DNA of 34,418 nucleotides. Origin: Thermohalobaculum sp039817245. GTDB taxonomy: Bacteria; Pseudomonadota; Alphaproteobacteria; Rhodobacterales; Rhodobacteraceae. This document shows, one piece after another, positions 18,176 through 26,634 of the stretch (within the stretch, counting starts at the first letter, position 1; each line of letters starts with the position of its first letter). Position numbers and translations under genes: made by a program. A model generated the notes under the pieces. The model was not told the origin of the DNA, did no database searches, and saw only the letters and a program-made list of their open reading frames with translations. Location of the stretch: assembly GCA_039817245.1 (NCBI GenBank), contig JBCBWF010000009.1, positions 1 to 34,418 on the forward strand, written 5' to 3'.

Positions 18176-19381
18176 ATGCCTGCCCCCAATCCCGCCGCCG
18201 CCGAGATCGCCGCGGGCGACAGCCCGACCGACCGTGCCTTGGCGATCCTCGCCGAGCTGATCGCGTTCGACACGGTGAGCCACCGCTCGAACCTGCCGAT
18301 CATCGACTGGATCGAGGCGCATCTGGCCGCCGCCGGCATCGCCAGCCAGCGCGTGCCGGACGAGACGGGGCAGAAGGCCAACCTGATCGCGACCCTGGGC
18401 CCCGCGGATGTGCCCGGCTACGTGCTCTCGGGCCACACGGATGTGGTGCCGGTGGATGGGCAGCCCTGGACGAGCGATCCCTTCACCGCGCGCATCGCCG
18501 ATGGCCGCGTCTATGGCCGCGGCTCCTGCGACATGAAGGGGTTTCTCGCCTGCATGCTCGCCGCGCTTCCGGCCATGCAGGCCGCCCCGCTGGCCCGGCC
18601 CATCCATCTCGCCTTCAGCCATGACGAGGAGGTGGGCTGCACCGGCGTGCGCTCGCTCCTCGCCGAGATGGCGCGCTGGGAGCCGCGCCCGCTCGGCTGC
18701 TTCGTGGGCGAGCCGACGCAGATGGAGGTGATCCTCGGCCACAAATCCAAGCGCACCATGCGCGCGATCGTGCGGGGCACCACGGCGCATTCCTCGCTGG
18801 CGCCGCAGGCGGTGAACGCGCTCTCCTATGCCGCGCGGCTCATTGCCGAGATCGACCGGCTGGCGCGCGAATACGCTGCGTCCGGCGCGCGCGACCCGCT
18901 CTACGATGTGCCCTACACCACCCCGCATGTGGGCGTGCTGAACGCGGGCGAGGTGGTGAACATCGTGCCCGACCGTGCGGTGGTGACCTTCGAGGTCCGT
19001 GCCATCGCGGCGGACGATCCCGCCGCCGTCGTCGCCCGCATCGAGGCCTTCGCGCGCGCGGTGCTCGAGCCGGAAATGCAGGCCCACACCCCCGGCACCG
19101 GCATCGATTTCGAGACCGTCGCCGAGATCGAAGGGCTGGACACCGCGCCCGAGCACGACCTCGCCGGCCTCGCCAAGGCGCTGGCGGAGAAGAACGCCCA
19201 TGCCAAGGTGGCCTTCGGCACCGAGGCCGGCTTCTTCCGCGCCATCGCCGGGGTCCCTGCGGTGGTGATCGGCCCGGGCTCCATCGATCAGGCGCACAAG
19301 GCGGATGAGTGGATCGCGATCGCCGAGCTCACCCGATGCCTCGGCTTTCTCGACCGCCTGATCGACCACTGCCGGGGCTGA
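18176..19381 (+). CDS. ArgE-type M20 deacetylase (acetylornithine deacetylase-like)
   Basis: Predicted 401 aa. The ATG at 18176 follows CGGAG by about ten bases. The M20 di-zinc site is complete: SGHTDVVPVDGQPW (His and catalytic Asp), YGRGSCDMKGF (bridging Asp), FSHDEEVGCTG (catalytic Glu and metal Glu), VGEPTQME, and the late GPGSIDQAHKADEW histidine. GTTAHSS marks the dimerisation lid domain. The closest family is ArgE, which removes acetyl from N2-acetylornithine, but M20 deacylases act on many N-acyl amino acids. A position beside an ABC importer and an AstE-like gene points to catabolism rather than arginine synthesis. It is divergent from the binding-protein gene across a 218-bp gap, and nine bases upstream of the next gene. 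Confidence 0.88.
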   Translation: MPAPNPAAAEIAAGDSPTDRALAILAELIAFDTVSHRSNLPIIDWIEAHLAAAGIASQRVPDETGQKANLIATLGPADVPGYVLSGHTDVVPVDGQPWTSDPFTARIADGRVYGRGSCDMKGFLACMLAALPAMQAAPLARPIHLAFSHDEEVGCTGVRSLLAEMARWEPRPLGCFVGEPTQMEVILGHKSKRTMRAIVRGTTAHSSLAPQAVNALSYAARLIAEIDRLAREYAASGARDPLYDVPYTTPHVGVLNAGEVVNIVPDRAVVTFEVRAIAADDPAAVVARIEAFARAVLEPEMQAHTPGTGIDFETVAEIEGLDTAPEHDLAGLAKALAEKNAHAKVAFGTEAGFFRAIAGVPAVVIGPGSIDQAHKADEWIAIAELTRCLGFLDRLIDHCRG

Positions 19382-19389
19382 GGCGCAGC

Positions 19390-20358
19390 ATGGGCGCCCC
19401 CTCCGTCCCCAATACCTATCCCCTCGAGATCGCGCCGCCGGATATCTCGGCCTATGCGCCCGGCAATGCGGGCATCCCCTATGTCTGGCAGTTCGACGGC
19501 CCGGAGCCGGGACCCGATGCGCTGATCACCGCCGTGGTGCATGGCAACGAGCCCTGCGGGGCGGTGGCGCTCGACTGGCTCCTCGCGCGCGGTTTCCGGC
19601 CCGCGCGCGGGCGGCTGACCCTCGCCTTCGCCAACATCGCCGCCTATGAGGCCTTCGATCCCGCCGATCCCAATGCCAGCCGCTGGGTGGACGAGGACTT
19701 CAACCGTGTCTGGTCCTCGGAGGTGCTGGACGGGCCGCGACGCTCCGTGGAGCTCGAGCGCGCCCGCGCGCTCCGTCCCGTCGTGGCGGCGGCGGATTAC
19801 CTGCTCGACATCCACTCGATGCAGCATGTGGCCCCGCCGCTCGCGATGTCCGGCCCGCTCGCCAAGGGCCGCGCGCTCGCCGAGGCGGTGGGCCTGCCCG
19901 AACGCGTGGTCGCCGACCGGGGCCATGCCGCGGGCCTGCGCATGCGCGACCACGGGGCTCTCGGCGATCCGGCGCGCGCCGCCGCGGCGCTCCTGCTCGA
20001 ATGCGGCCAGCACTGGGAGGCGGGCGCGGCCAGCCTCGCCAAACGCGCCGCGGCCCGCTTCCTCGCCGCGCTCCGCATGGCGGGCCCCGATCTCGAAGCA
20101 TCGCTGGAGGAGCCCGCGCCACCTGCGGCCCCGCAAGCGGCCTTCGAGGTCACCGACGTGGTCACGATCGAGACCGAGGCCTTCCGCTTTGCCCGCCCGC
20201 TGACCGGCGGCGAGATCATCCCCGAGGCCGGGACGCTTATCGCCCATGACGGCCCGCGCGAGATCCGAACCCCTTACGCGGACTGCATGGCCGTCATGCC
20301 CTCGCTCCGCCTCATCCCGGGCCTGACCGCCGTCCGCCTCGCCCGCCGCCTGCCCTGA
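19390..20358 (+). CDS. Succinylglutamate desuccinylase/aspartoacylase-like metallohydrolase
   Basis: Predicted 322 aa. The ATG at 19390 is preceded by GAGG overlapping the stop of the M20 gene, so the two are co-transcribed. It matches the AstE/aspartoacylase branch of the M14 carboxypeptidase fold: VVHGNEPCGA supplies the first zinc His and Glu, LLDIHSMQ the second zinc His, and DEDFNRVW the substrate-binding Asn-Arg pair. The C-terminal domain (PLTGGEIIPEAGTLIAHDG) is the beta-rich lid. Family members release an acyl group from N-acyl amino acids. With the M20 enzyme it could process different acyl forms of one imported substrate. The exact reaction cannot be told. Confidence 0.84.
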   Translation: MGAPSVPNTYPLEIAPPDISAYAPGNAGIPYVWQFDGPEPGPDALITAVVHGNEPCGAVALDWLLARGFRPARGRLTLAFANIAAYEAFDPADPNASRWVDEDFNRVWSSEVLDGPRRSVELERARALRPVVAAADYLLDIHSMQHVAPPLAMSGPLAKGRALAEAVGLPERVVADRGHAAGLRMRDHGALGDPARAAAALLLECGQHWEAGAASLAKRAAARFLAALRMAGPDLEASLEEPAPPAAPQAAFEVTDVVTIETEAFRFARPLTGGEIIPEAGTLIAHDGPREIRTPYADCMAVMPSLRLIPGLTAVRLARRLP

Positions 20359-20423
20359 GCACGGCACCCGGCGCCGGGGCCCGCTTGCCCGGCCACCCGC
20401 GCCCCGGACGGCGAAGCCGGACG

Positions 20424-20458
20424 CGGCGCGGCGGGGGCTCGATGCCCTCGCCGCGCCG
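20424..20458. terminator. Bidirectional terminator hairpin between convergent genes
   Basis: A 14-bp stem (20424-20437 with 20445-20458; one G:T pair, rest Watson-Crick) and a 7-base loop lie in the 118-bp gap between the AstE-like gene and the convergent PLP-enzyme gene. Very GC-rich and without a T run in either direction. The location suggests it serves both transcripts. Confidence 0.6.
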
Positions 20459-20476
20459 GCCCCGTTCCAAAGCGCG

Positions 20477-21712
20477 TCAGGCCGTGGCCTCGCGGAGCGC
20501 CCCGATCAGCGCATCGCCCACCGCCTGCGGCTCCTCGACCCCCACCGAGACCCGGATGAACCCCTCGGTGATCCCGAGCGCGGCCCGGGCCGCCTCGTCG
20601 AGCGCACGATGCGAACTCGACGCCGGGTGCGAAAGCGTCGTCGCCACATCGCCGAGCGTCGGCGCAAAGGGCAGCGCCTCGGCCGCGCGCAGGAACCGGT
20701 TCACCTCCGCCCGCCCGCCGCGCATGCGGAAGGACAGCATCGTGCCGTGGGTCTCGCCGAGAACGCGCGCCACGCGATTATGATCCGGATGCTCCGGTCG
20801 GCCGGGATAGAGCACCGCCTCCACCGAAGGCTCCGCCGCCAGCCGGTCCGCCAGCACCGCCGCATTGGCCGAAGCCCGCGCATGGCGCAGGGGAAAGCTC
20901 GCAAGCCCCCGCTCCGCCAGCCAGCAATCGAAGGGGCTTCCGGTGAAGCCCCAGGTCTCCGCCGCCTCGCGCACCGCCTGCGCGCGCTCTGGCGTATCGG
21001 TCCCCACCCAGCCGAGCATCGCATCGGAATGGCCGGCCAGGAGCTTCGTCACCGAATGGAGCACCACCTGCGCCCCCTCGGCCAGCGGCGCATAGCCGAA
21101 GGGCGTGGTGAAGGTGTTGTCCACCACCAGCACAGCCCCCGCGGCCCGGGCCGCCGCCACGATCCCCGGCATATCCGCCACGCGGATCGTGGGGTTCGAC
21201 ACGACCTCCACCAGCACCATCCGCGTCTCGGGCCGCATCGCTGCGGCCACGGCGGCGGCATCCGTCGCATCGACAAGGCTCGTCGCGATGCCGAGCCGCG
21301 GCAGCTCGCGCGCCATCAGCCGAAGCGTCCGCCCGTAGAGCTGGTCGGAGGCCACGACGTGATCGCCCGCCTGCAGGAGACCGAGCAGGACCGCCGCCAC
21401 GGCCCCCATGCCCGAGCCCGTCACGACCCCCGGCCCCGCCGCCTCCGGCACGCCCTCCATCGCGGCCAGCCGGCGTGCGAGCACCGTCGCGTTCACATGC
21501 CCCTCGCGCGAATAGGTGTAGCCGGGGAGGCGCCCCTCATATTGCGCATCCATCTCGTCCGCATCGACCGAGCGGTAGACGACGCTCGGAAAGATCGGCG
21601 TCACCAGCGGCGTGGCGGCCGAGGCAGGCAGCGCACGCGGGCGGAGCGGCGGCTGTGGCGGGCGCGCGCCCTCCGGCTGAGCCTCTCCCTTGGGGTCGTT
21701 GCTGTCCGGCAT
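20477..21712 (-). CDS. Trans-sulfuration-type PLP enzyme (cystathionine gamma-synthase/lyase family)
   Basis: Predicted 411 aa. The ATG ending at 21712 is preceded by GAGGAG at good spacing; an in-frame ATG ending at 21739 is less likely. It belongs to the Cys/Met metabolism PLP family of fold type I. Seen: PIFPSVVYRS, YTYSREGHVNATVLARRLAAMEG, SGMGAVAAVLLGLL, SDQLYGRT (Tyr126, Arg128), VVDNTFTTPFGYAP with the PLP-ring Asp198, and SVTKLLAGHSDAMLG with PLP Lys223. FIRVSVGVE near the end binds the substrate carboxylate. Members include cystathionine gamma-synthase and lyase, methionine gamma-lyase and O-acylhomoserine sulfhydrylase, and sequence alone does not separate them. The proline-rich first 30 residues are not conserved. 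Divergent from the formamidase-like gene. Confidence 0.9.
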   Translation of the reverse strand: MPDSNDPKGEAQPEGARPPQPPLRPRALPASAATPLVTPIFPSVVYRSVDADEMDAQYEGRLPGYTYSREGHVNATVLARRLAAMEGVPEAAGPGVVTGSGMGAVAAVLLGLLQAGDHVVASDQLYGRTLRLMARELPRLGIATSLVDATDAAAVAAAMRPETRMVLVEVVSNPTIRVADMPGIVAAARAAGAVLVVDNTFTTPFGYAPLAEGAQVVLHSVTKLLAGHSDAMLGWVGTDTPERAQAVREAAETWGFTGSPFDCWLAERGLASFPLRHARASANAAVLADRLAAEPSVEAVLYPGRPEHPDHNRVARVLGETHGTMLSFRMRGGRAEVNRFLRAAEALPFAPTLGDVATTLSHPASSSHRALDEAARAALGITEGFIRVSVGVEEPQAVGDALIGALREATA

Positions 21713-21871
21713 CGGATGCTCCTCGGTCCTGCGCGCCATCAAGGGCCTCGGCCGGCCCCGATCCCCTCTACGCCGGCAGGGGGCCGCGAGACAATCGCTC
21801 GGCGCTCGACAAAGCTGCGGCAGAGCGAGCATGATCGGCGCCCCGAAGGACGGGCAGCGGAGACCCCGGCT

Positions 21872-22729
21872 ATGAGCTTCAACAGGATCGAGGACTGGGA
21901 CGCGGCCTATGAGAACCGCGCCTTCACGCCCGGCTTCGAGACCTATCCGCCGAAATGGCAGGCCGCGGCGGCGGCGCATCGCGAGGCCGCGCATGCGGCG
22001 GGCCGCGCCCGGCTCGCCGAGCCCTACGGTCCCGACCCGCGCCAGGCCTACGATCTCTTCCTGCCCGCCGGCACGCCGGCGGGGCTCGTCGTCATCGTCC
22101 ATGGCGGCTACTGGCGGAGCCTCGGGCGGGAGGATTTCTCGCATCTCGCCGCCGGGCCGGCGGCACATGGCTATGCCGTGGCGATGCCCTCCTACCGGCT
22201 TGCCCCCGCGGTCTCGGTGGCCGAGATCACGTCGGATGTGGCGACGGTGATCACGGCTGCGGCGCGCAGCGTCGCGGGCCCGATCCTGCTCGCCGGCCAT
22301 TCCGCGGGCGGCCATCTGGTGACGCGGATGCTCTGCGCGCCCGGGCCGCTGCCGGGCGCCGTGGCCGGGCGCATCGTGCATGTGCTCTCGGTCAGCGGCC
22401 TGCACGACCTGCGCCCGCTGGTGGAGACGGACAAGAACGCGGATCTGCGCCTCGACCCCGCCAGCGCCGCCGCCGAGAGCCCGGCGCTCGCGCGCCCCCG
22501 GCCCGCCACGCGGCTGACCGCCTGGGTCGGCGGCGCGGAACGGCCCGAGTTCATCCGCCAGTCTGAGCTCATTGCGAATATGTGGCTTGGCCTCGGTGCC
22601 GAGACCCGCCTCGTGATCGAGCCGGAGCGCAACCATTTCAGCGTGATCGAGAGCCTGGCCGAGCCGGAGGGGGCGCTGACCGCGGCCCTCCTCGCCGGCC
22701 GCGCGCCTGCCGAGGGAGCCCTGCAATGA
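21872..22729 (+). CDS. Alpha/beta hydrolase of the kynurenine formamidase-like group
   Basis: Predicted 285 aa. The ATG at 21872 lies about ten bases after a GGAG. N-terminal DWDAAYENRAF is typical of arylformamidase-like esterases. HGGYWRSL (His78-Gly-Gly) forms the oxyanion hole, GHSAGGHL carries nucleophile Ser144, and ERNHFSVIE holds the likely catalytic His; the acid is probably in the stretch before VGGAERPEF. Eukaryotic-type kynurenine formamidases of this fold turn N-formylkynurenine into kynurenine, but many bacterial relatives act on other amides or esters, so the name is a family call only. No other tryptophan-breakdown gene is nearby. It overlaps the next small gene by four bases (ATGA). 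Confidence 0.83.
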   Translation: MSFNRIEDWDAAYENRAFTPGFETYPPKWQAAAAAHREAAHAAGRARLAEPYGPDPRQAYDLFLPAGTPAGLVVIVHGGYWRSLGREDFSHLAAGPAAHGYAVAMPSYRLAPAVSVAEITSDVATVITAAARSVAGPILLAGHSAGGHLVTRMLCAPGPLPGAVAGRIVHVLSVSGLHDLRPLVETDKNADLRLDPASAAAESPALARPRPATRLTAWVGGAERPEFIRQSELIANMWLGLGAETRLVIEPERNHFSVIESLAEPEGALTAALLAGRAPAEGALQ

Positions 22730-22962
22730 CCTGTGTCTTCGTCCAGCTCCGCTGCCGCCCGGGACGCACCTATGCGGTTGCGGACGCGATCTGGGATCGC
22801 GAGATCGTCTCGGAGCTCTACTCGACCTCTGGCGACTGGGACCTGATGATGAAGATCTACATCCCTGGCGAGGAGGATATCGGCCGCTGGCTCAACGAGC
22901 GGCTGCTCGATATCCCGGACATCGAGCGTTCGCTGACCACGCTCACCTTCAAGGCCTTCTGA
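22726..22962 (+). CDS. Stand-alone Lrp/AsnC ligand-binding (RAM) domain protein
   Basis: Predicted 78 aa. The ATG overlaps the stop of the hydrolase gene (ATGA), so translation is coupled. The whole protein is one RAM domain: an N-terminal strand CVFVQLRCRPG, a helix AVADAIWDREIV, then LYSTSGDWDLMMKIYIP, which matches the effector-binding strand-turn-strand of Lrp/AsnC regulators, a second helix and a final strand LTTLTFKAF. The helix-turn-helix that Lrp normally has before it is missing, and its place is taken by the end of the hydrolase gene, so this is not a broken Lrp. Stand-alone RAM proteins form ring-like oligomers and bind amino acids. A sensing or metabolite-binding role for the hydrolase pathway is inferred. 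Confidence 0.88.
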   Translation: MTCVFVQLRCRPGRTYAVADAIWDREIVSELYSTSGDWDLMMKIYIPGEEDIGRWLNERLLDIPDIERSLTTLTFKAF

Positions 22963-22982
22963 GGGCGCTTCGGGCCGAGGAT

Positions 22983-23044
22983 GCCCCGGCCTTGAGCCGG
23001 GGCCTCCCGGGTTGCTCAAGGAGGTCCCGGCTCAGGGCCGGGAC
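22983..23044. repeat. REP/BIME-like long hairpin, probable bidirectional terminator
   Basis: Two 25-base arms (22983-23007 and 23020-23044) pair with 22 Watson-Crick pairs, two G:T pairs and one mismatch around a 12-base loop. Each arm also contains its own small hairpin (CCCCGGC with GCCGGGG at 22984-22990/22996-23002; TCCCGGC with GCCGGGA in the right arm), so it resembles two REP units in opposite orientation. It lies between two convergent genes and marks the left edge of the photosynthesis cluster. Similar GAGCCGGG repeats are common in GC-rich alphaproteobacterial genomes (recalled). Confidence 0.7.
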
Positions 23045-23071
23045 CAGGTGGCAACCGCAGGCGCCTTCCGA

Positions 23072-24301
23072 TCAGCCGACCTTGGCGAGCCCGGTGAGAT
23101 GCGCGATGTTCTTGGCGAAGATGCGCAGATGGGCGAGCGGACGGGCCTTCACGAGCTCCTTGTTCATATAGGCGTCGAAGGTCAGCTCCTGCACATCGAC
23201 ATCCCGGCAGATATGCACGAAGCGCTCGCGCCGGTCGTCGTTGGTGTACCAGTAGTCCTGCATCTTCCCGAGGATCCAGAACACACCGCCATGGGCGCGC
23301 ATGAAGCGCCGGCGGGCCTTGGCAAGCACCTTCGGCCGGCCGGTCACCAGCATTTCGGAGACCGCTTCGGCGGCGACGCGCCCGCCGTACATCGCATAGA
23401 AGATGCCCTCCCCCGAGGAGGGCGCAACCACGCCCGCCGCATCGCCGGCGAGCACCGTGTCGCGCCCGTTGTCCCACCGCGCGAGCGGCTGCAGCGGGAT
23501 CGGCGCGCCCTCGCGGCGCAGGGTCTCGGCCGCGTCGAGCCCGGACATGCCGCGCAGATCCGAGGTGGCCTGCTTGACCGAGAAGCCGTCCTGCTCCGTG
23601 CCCATGCCGACGGAGCTGCACCGGCCATGCGGGAATACCCAGCCGTAGAAGTCGGGCGAGATCCGGCCGTCATAGTAGACATCGCAGCGATCCGCCTCGA
23701 AATCCGCGCTGCCCGGCTCGGGCGAGCGGACGATCTCGTGGTAGGCGATGACGTAGCGGATGTCCTGCCCGCCGGGGATCTCGTGGCGAGCCACGTTGGA
23801 GCGGGCACCGTCGGCCCCGATGACCGCGCGGGTGCGCAGGCGCTTCGAGCCGCCCTCATGGCCCGCGGTCTTCGGCCGGTAGACCACCACGGCCGTGCCG
23901 TCCGCCTCACGCTCGATGCGCTGATAGGTGCCGGTGTGCCGCTCGGCCCCGTGCTCCGCGGCGCGCACGCGCAGGAACTCGTCGAAATCCTCGCGGTCGA
24001 CCATGCCGACGAAGCCGTCCTTGATGGGGATCACCACCTTGGCGCCTTTGGGCGAGATCATGCGCGCCTTCGTGATCCGGGCGACGAGCAGGTGCTCGGG
24101 CAGCTCGAACATGTCGATTGCGCGGGGCGGAATGGCGCCGCCGCAGGGCTTGATGCGCCCCGCACGGTCGAGAAGCGCCACGCGCCAGCCGGCGCGGGCG
24201 AGATCGTCCGCCGCGGTGGCCCCGGCGGGCCCGCCGCCCACGACGACGGCATCGTAGAGGCCGCCGCGCTCTTCCTCCTGGCGCATATCCTTGGGGCTCA
24301 T
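23072..24301 (-). CDS. bchP: Geranylgeranyl bacteriochlorophyll reductase
   Basis: Predicted 409 aa. The ATG ending at 24301 has GGGAGA upstream and starts two bases after the preceding stop. BchP uses NADPH and FAD to reduce three double bonds of the geranylgeranyl tail, giving phytylated bacteriochlorophyll a. Seen: FAD-binding VVVGGGPAGATAADDLARAG (residues about 18-37), LLDRAGRIKPCGGAIPPRA typical of geranylgeranyl reductases, VIGADGARSNVAR, and the second FAD motif VLAGDAAGVVAPSSGEGIFYAM. The C-terminal DYWYTNDDRRERFV and ARPLAHLRIFAKN blocks are typical of BchP/ChlP. Last gene of the bchG-carrier-bchP unit. In Rhodobacter an idi gene follows bchP (recalled); here a repeat and a convergent unrelated gene follow. 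Confidence 0.96.
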   Translation of the reverse strand: MSPKDMRQEEERGGLYDAVVVGGGPAGATAADDLARAGWRVALLDRAGRIKPCGGAIPPRAIDMFELPEHLLVARITKARMISPKGAKVVIPIKDGFVGMVDREDFDEFLRVRAAEHGAERHTGTYQRIEREADGTAVVVYRPKTAGHEGGSKRLRTRAVIGADGARSNVARHEIPGGQDIRYVIAYHEIVRSPEPGSADFEADRCDVYYDGRISPDFYGWVFPHGRCSSVGMGTEQDGFSVKQATSDLRGMSGLDAAETLRREGAPIPLQPLARWDNGRDTVLAGDAAGVVAPSSGEGIFYAMYGGRVAAEAVSEMLVTGRPKVLAKARRRFMRAHGGVFWILGKMQDYWYTNDDRRERFVHICRDVDVQELTFDAYMNKELVKARPLAHLRIFAKNIAHLTGLAKVG

Positions 24302-24303
24302 GG

Positions 24304-25653
24304 CTATTCTCCCGCAACGAGGGTGGGGTTGGATGGGGTTCGGGGCGCGGCGGCGACAAGGCGACGGCCGGCCTGCGCGGCGAGAAGGGCGGAGACGAGG
24401 AAGAGCACGCCCTCGGCCGCGAAGACCGCGCCATAGGCAGTGCCCGGGGCCGCGGTGATGCTGCGCGCGAGATCGGCCGCCGCGGCGCCGAGGAAGCCGC
24501 CGAGGCCGAAACCGATTGCCTGGGCCGCGCCCCAGAGGCCGATGCGCGTCCCTTCGCGCCCGGGACCGCCTTCGGCCGCGAGGGCCATCATGGCGCTGAT
24601 CGCGGCGACGGCGAAGGCGCCGTTGGAGAAGCCGAGCGCGAAGACATTGGCCTCCAGCGGCCAGCCGGGGCCGATCTGGGCGCCGACCGCAAGGGCCGCG
24701 AGCGCGGCCGCCGAGGCGACGCAGCCGCCGACGGACCAGGCGCGCAGAAAGCCGGGCCGCCCCCTGCCCCAGCGGCTCGCGATGATGCCGGTGAGCGCCA
24801 TGCCGAGGAAGACACCGCCATGCTGTGTTCCTGCGAGCGCCGTGGAGGCGCCGGGCGTGTAGGCGAACACATGGCCCGCGAAGGGTTCGAGGATGAGGTC
24901 CTGCGCGGAATAGGCGAGCATGGAGACGAAGACGAAGATCGAGAAGCGCCGCGCCTGCGGATCGCCCCACACCTCGGCCAGTGCGACGCGGAAGGAGGCG
25001 GCGGGGCGGTTGGCGGGCGCCGCCCGCTGCGGGGCGGCTTGGCGCGGTCCCTCGATCCCGAGCACGCCGATGGCGGCGAGGCCGAGCGCCACTGCGCCGA
25101 TCCCGCCTGCGACGGCCAGGAGCCGCTCGGGGCCGAAGGGATCGAGCTGCTGGCCGGCGACCGTGGCCGTGACGGCGATGCCGAAGATCATCATGAGCCA
25201 GGCGATGGTGGCTGCGGCCGGCCGCCGCTCGGGCGCGGTGCGCACGGCCATCAGGGCGAGGAGGTTGGTGCCCGAGGCGCCGACACCGATGCCGATGACG
25301 ACGAAGGCGAGGATGGCAGCGAGGATGCCGGCGGTCTCGTTGGTCTCCATCCACACCGTGGCCGCCGCCGCGCCGAACCCGCCGCCGGCGAGAAGCGCCA
25401 TGCCACCGAGGATCCACGGCGTGCGCCGACCGCCGCGATCCGCCCCGTAGCCCCAGCGCGGGCGGGAGAGCTGCACGGCATAGTGCAAGGCCACGAGCGC
25501 GCCTGGAAGCATCGCCGGCAGCGCCAGTTCCACCACCATGACGCGGTTGAGCGTCGATGTCGTGAGCACCACCACGGAGCCGAGCGCAAGCTGCACGAGG
25601 CCGAGGCGCAGGATGCCGAACCAGGAGAGGGGGCGCATGGGGGTCTCCGTCAT
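24304..25653 (-). CDS. PucC/BCH-family membrane protein (ORF428/bch2-type)
   Basis: Predicted 449 aa from the ATG ending at 25653; an in-frame ATG ending at 25638 has a better ribosome site (GGAG six bases upstream) and would give 444 aa. About twelve hydrophobic segments of a major-facilitator-like fold. LSWFGILRLGLVQLALGSVVVLTTSTLNRVMVVELALPA is the family's N-terminal signature, followed by RPRWGYGADRGGRRTPWI. SMLAYSAQDLILEPFAGHVFAYTPG is also characteristic of the PucC/LhaA/BCH2 group. Members help assembly of light-harvesting complexes or handle bacteriochlorophyll. Its position between bchG and bchP matches ORF428 of Rhodobacter, suggesting a link to the esterification and tail-reduction steps; the exact role is not settled. 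Confidence 0.92.
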   Translation of the reverse strand: MTETPMRPLSWFGILRLGLVQLALGSVVVLTTSTLNRVMVVELALPAMLPGALVALHYAVQLSRPRWGYGADRGGRRTPWILGGMALLAGGGFGAAAATVWMETNETAGILAAILAFVVIGIGVGASGTNLLALMAVRTAPERRPAAATIAWLMMIFGIAVTATVAGQQLDPFGPERLLAVAGGIGAVALGLAAIGVLGIEGPRQAAPQRAAPANRPAASFRVALAEVWGDPQARRFSIFVFVSMLAYSAQDLILEPFAGHVFAYTPGASTALAGTQHGGVFLGMALTGIIASRWGRGRPGFLRAWSVGGCVASAAALAALAVGAQIGPGWPLEANVFALGFSNGAFAVAAISAMMALAAEGGPGREGTRIGLWGAAQAIGFGLGGFLGAAAADLARSITAAPGTAYGAVFAAEGVLFLVSALLAAQAGRRLVAAAPRTPSNPTLVAGE

Positions 25654-25713
25654 GGCACGATCCGGTCTGGCGTCGCGGCCCGGGCGGGCGCGACGCGGGC
25701 AGTCAGGGCGCGC

Positions 25714-26634
25714 TCACGGCGCGAGGCTGCCGATGCCGGCGGCCGAGATCATCATTCCGAGCACATAGGGGCCGACGCCGACGCCGTTGTACCAGGGCGC
25801 GCGGCCCTCCGGGTCGGCGAGGAGGCGGGGCATCATCGCGAGCTGCACGCCGAGGAGCGCGGCGACGCCGAGCGCGTGCCAGCCGAGCCCCCAGGAGGCG
25901 AGCAGGACCACGACCGCGGCCTGCGGCAGCGCCATCACCGCACAGGCGAGGCGGGCGGCGCGCGCGGGCCCGAGCGTGACGGGGAGCGAGCGCAGCCCGT
26001 GCAGCCGGTCCCCCTCCACCGCCTTGAAATCGTTGAGCGTCATGATGCCGTGCGCTCCGAGGGCGTAGAGCCCGGCGAGAAGCCAGATGCGCGGCTCCGG
26101 GGCGGCGCCGAGCATCACGGCAGCGCCGGTGACCCAGGGGAGCCCTTCGTAGGCGAGGCCGGTGGCGGCACAGCCCCACCAGCCATTGGCTTTGAGGCGA
26201 AGGGGCGGCGCGGAGTAGATCCAGGCCAGGATGCAGGCGACGACCGTGGCGCCGAAGGCCCAGGGGCCGAGGACGGCGCCGAGGGCGAGGCCCGCCAGCG
26301 TCCAGGCGACCGCGATCCAGAAGCCCCAGGTGCCGGGTATGCGGCCGGAGGGGATCGGGCGGTGCGGCTCGTTCACCGCGTCCACATGCCGGTCGTACCA
26401 GTCGTTGGCAGCCTGGCTCATGGCGCAGACGACCGGGCCCGCGAGGATCACACCGCCGAGGAATTCGGGCCAGCGCTCGGCCACCGAGACGCCGGAAGAG
26501 ACCACGCCGCAGCCGAAGGCCCACATGGGCGGGAACCAGGTGATCGGCTTCAGGAGCTCCAGCACGGCACCGGGCGCGGGCAGGCGCCGGTCGGGCCTCG
26601 TCGGAGCGGTGTCGATGCGGTCCTGGACGGTCAT
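25714..26634 (-). CDS. bchG: Bacteriochlorophyll a synthase (geranylgeranyl transferase)
   Basis: Predicted 306 aa. BchG esterifies bacteriochlorophyllide a with geranylgeranyl diphosphate in the inner membrane. It is a UbiA-type prenyltransferase with about eight or nine helices. The first Asp-rich site is NDWYDRHVDAVNEPHRPIPS and the second is MTLNDFKAVEGDRLHGLRSL, both typical of BchG/ChlG; PITWFPPMWAFGCGVVSSG is the family's N-terminus. The ATG ending at 26634 is chosen because it directly follows the PpsR operator; a TTG ending at 26643 is in frame but lies inside the operator. No ribosome site precedes the ATG, so a leaderless or very short-leader mRNA is possible. First gene of bchG-carrier-bchP, controlled separately from ppsR. 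Confidence 0.95.
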   Translation of the reverse strand: MTVQDRIDTAPTRPDRRLPAPGAVLELLKPITWFPPMWAFGCGVVSSGVSVAERWPEFLGGVILAGPVVCAMSQAANDWYDRHVDAVNEPHRPIPSGRIPGTWGFWIAVAWTLAGLALGAVLGPWAFGATVVACILAWIYSAPPLRLKANGWWGCAATGLAYEGLPWVTGAAVMLGAAPEPRIWLLAGLYALGAHGIMTLNDFKAVEGDRLHGLRSLPVTLGPARAARLACAVMALPQAAVVVLLASWGLGWHALGVAALLGVQLAMMPRLLADPEGRAPWYNGVGVGPYVLGMMISAAGIGSLAP

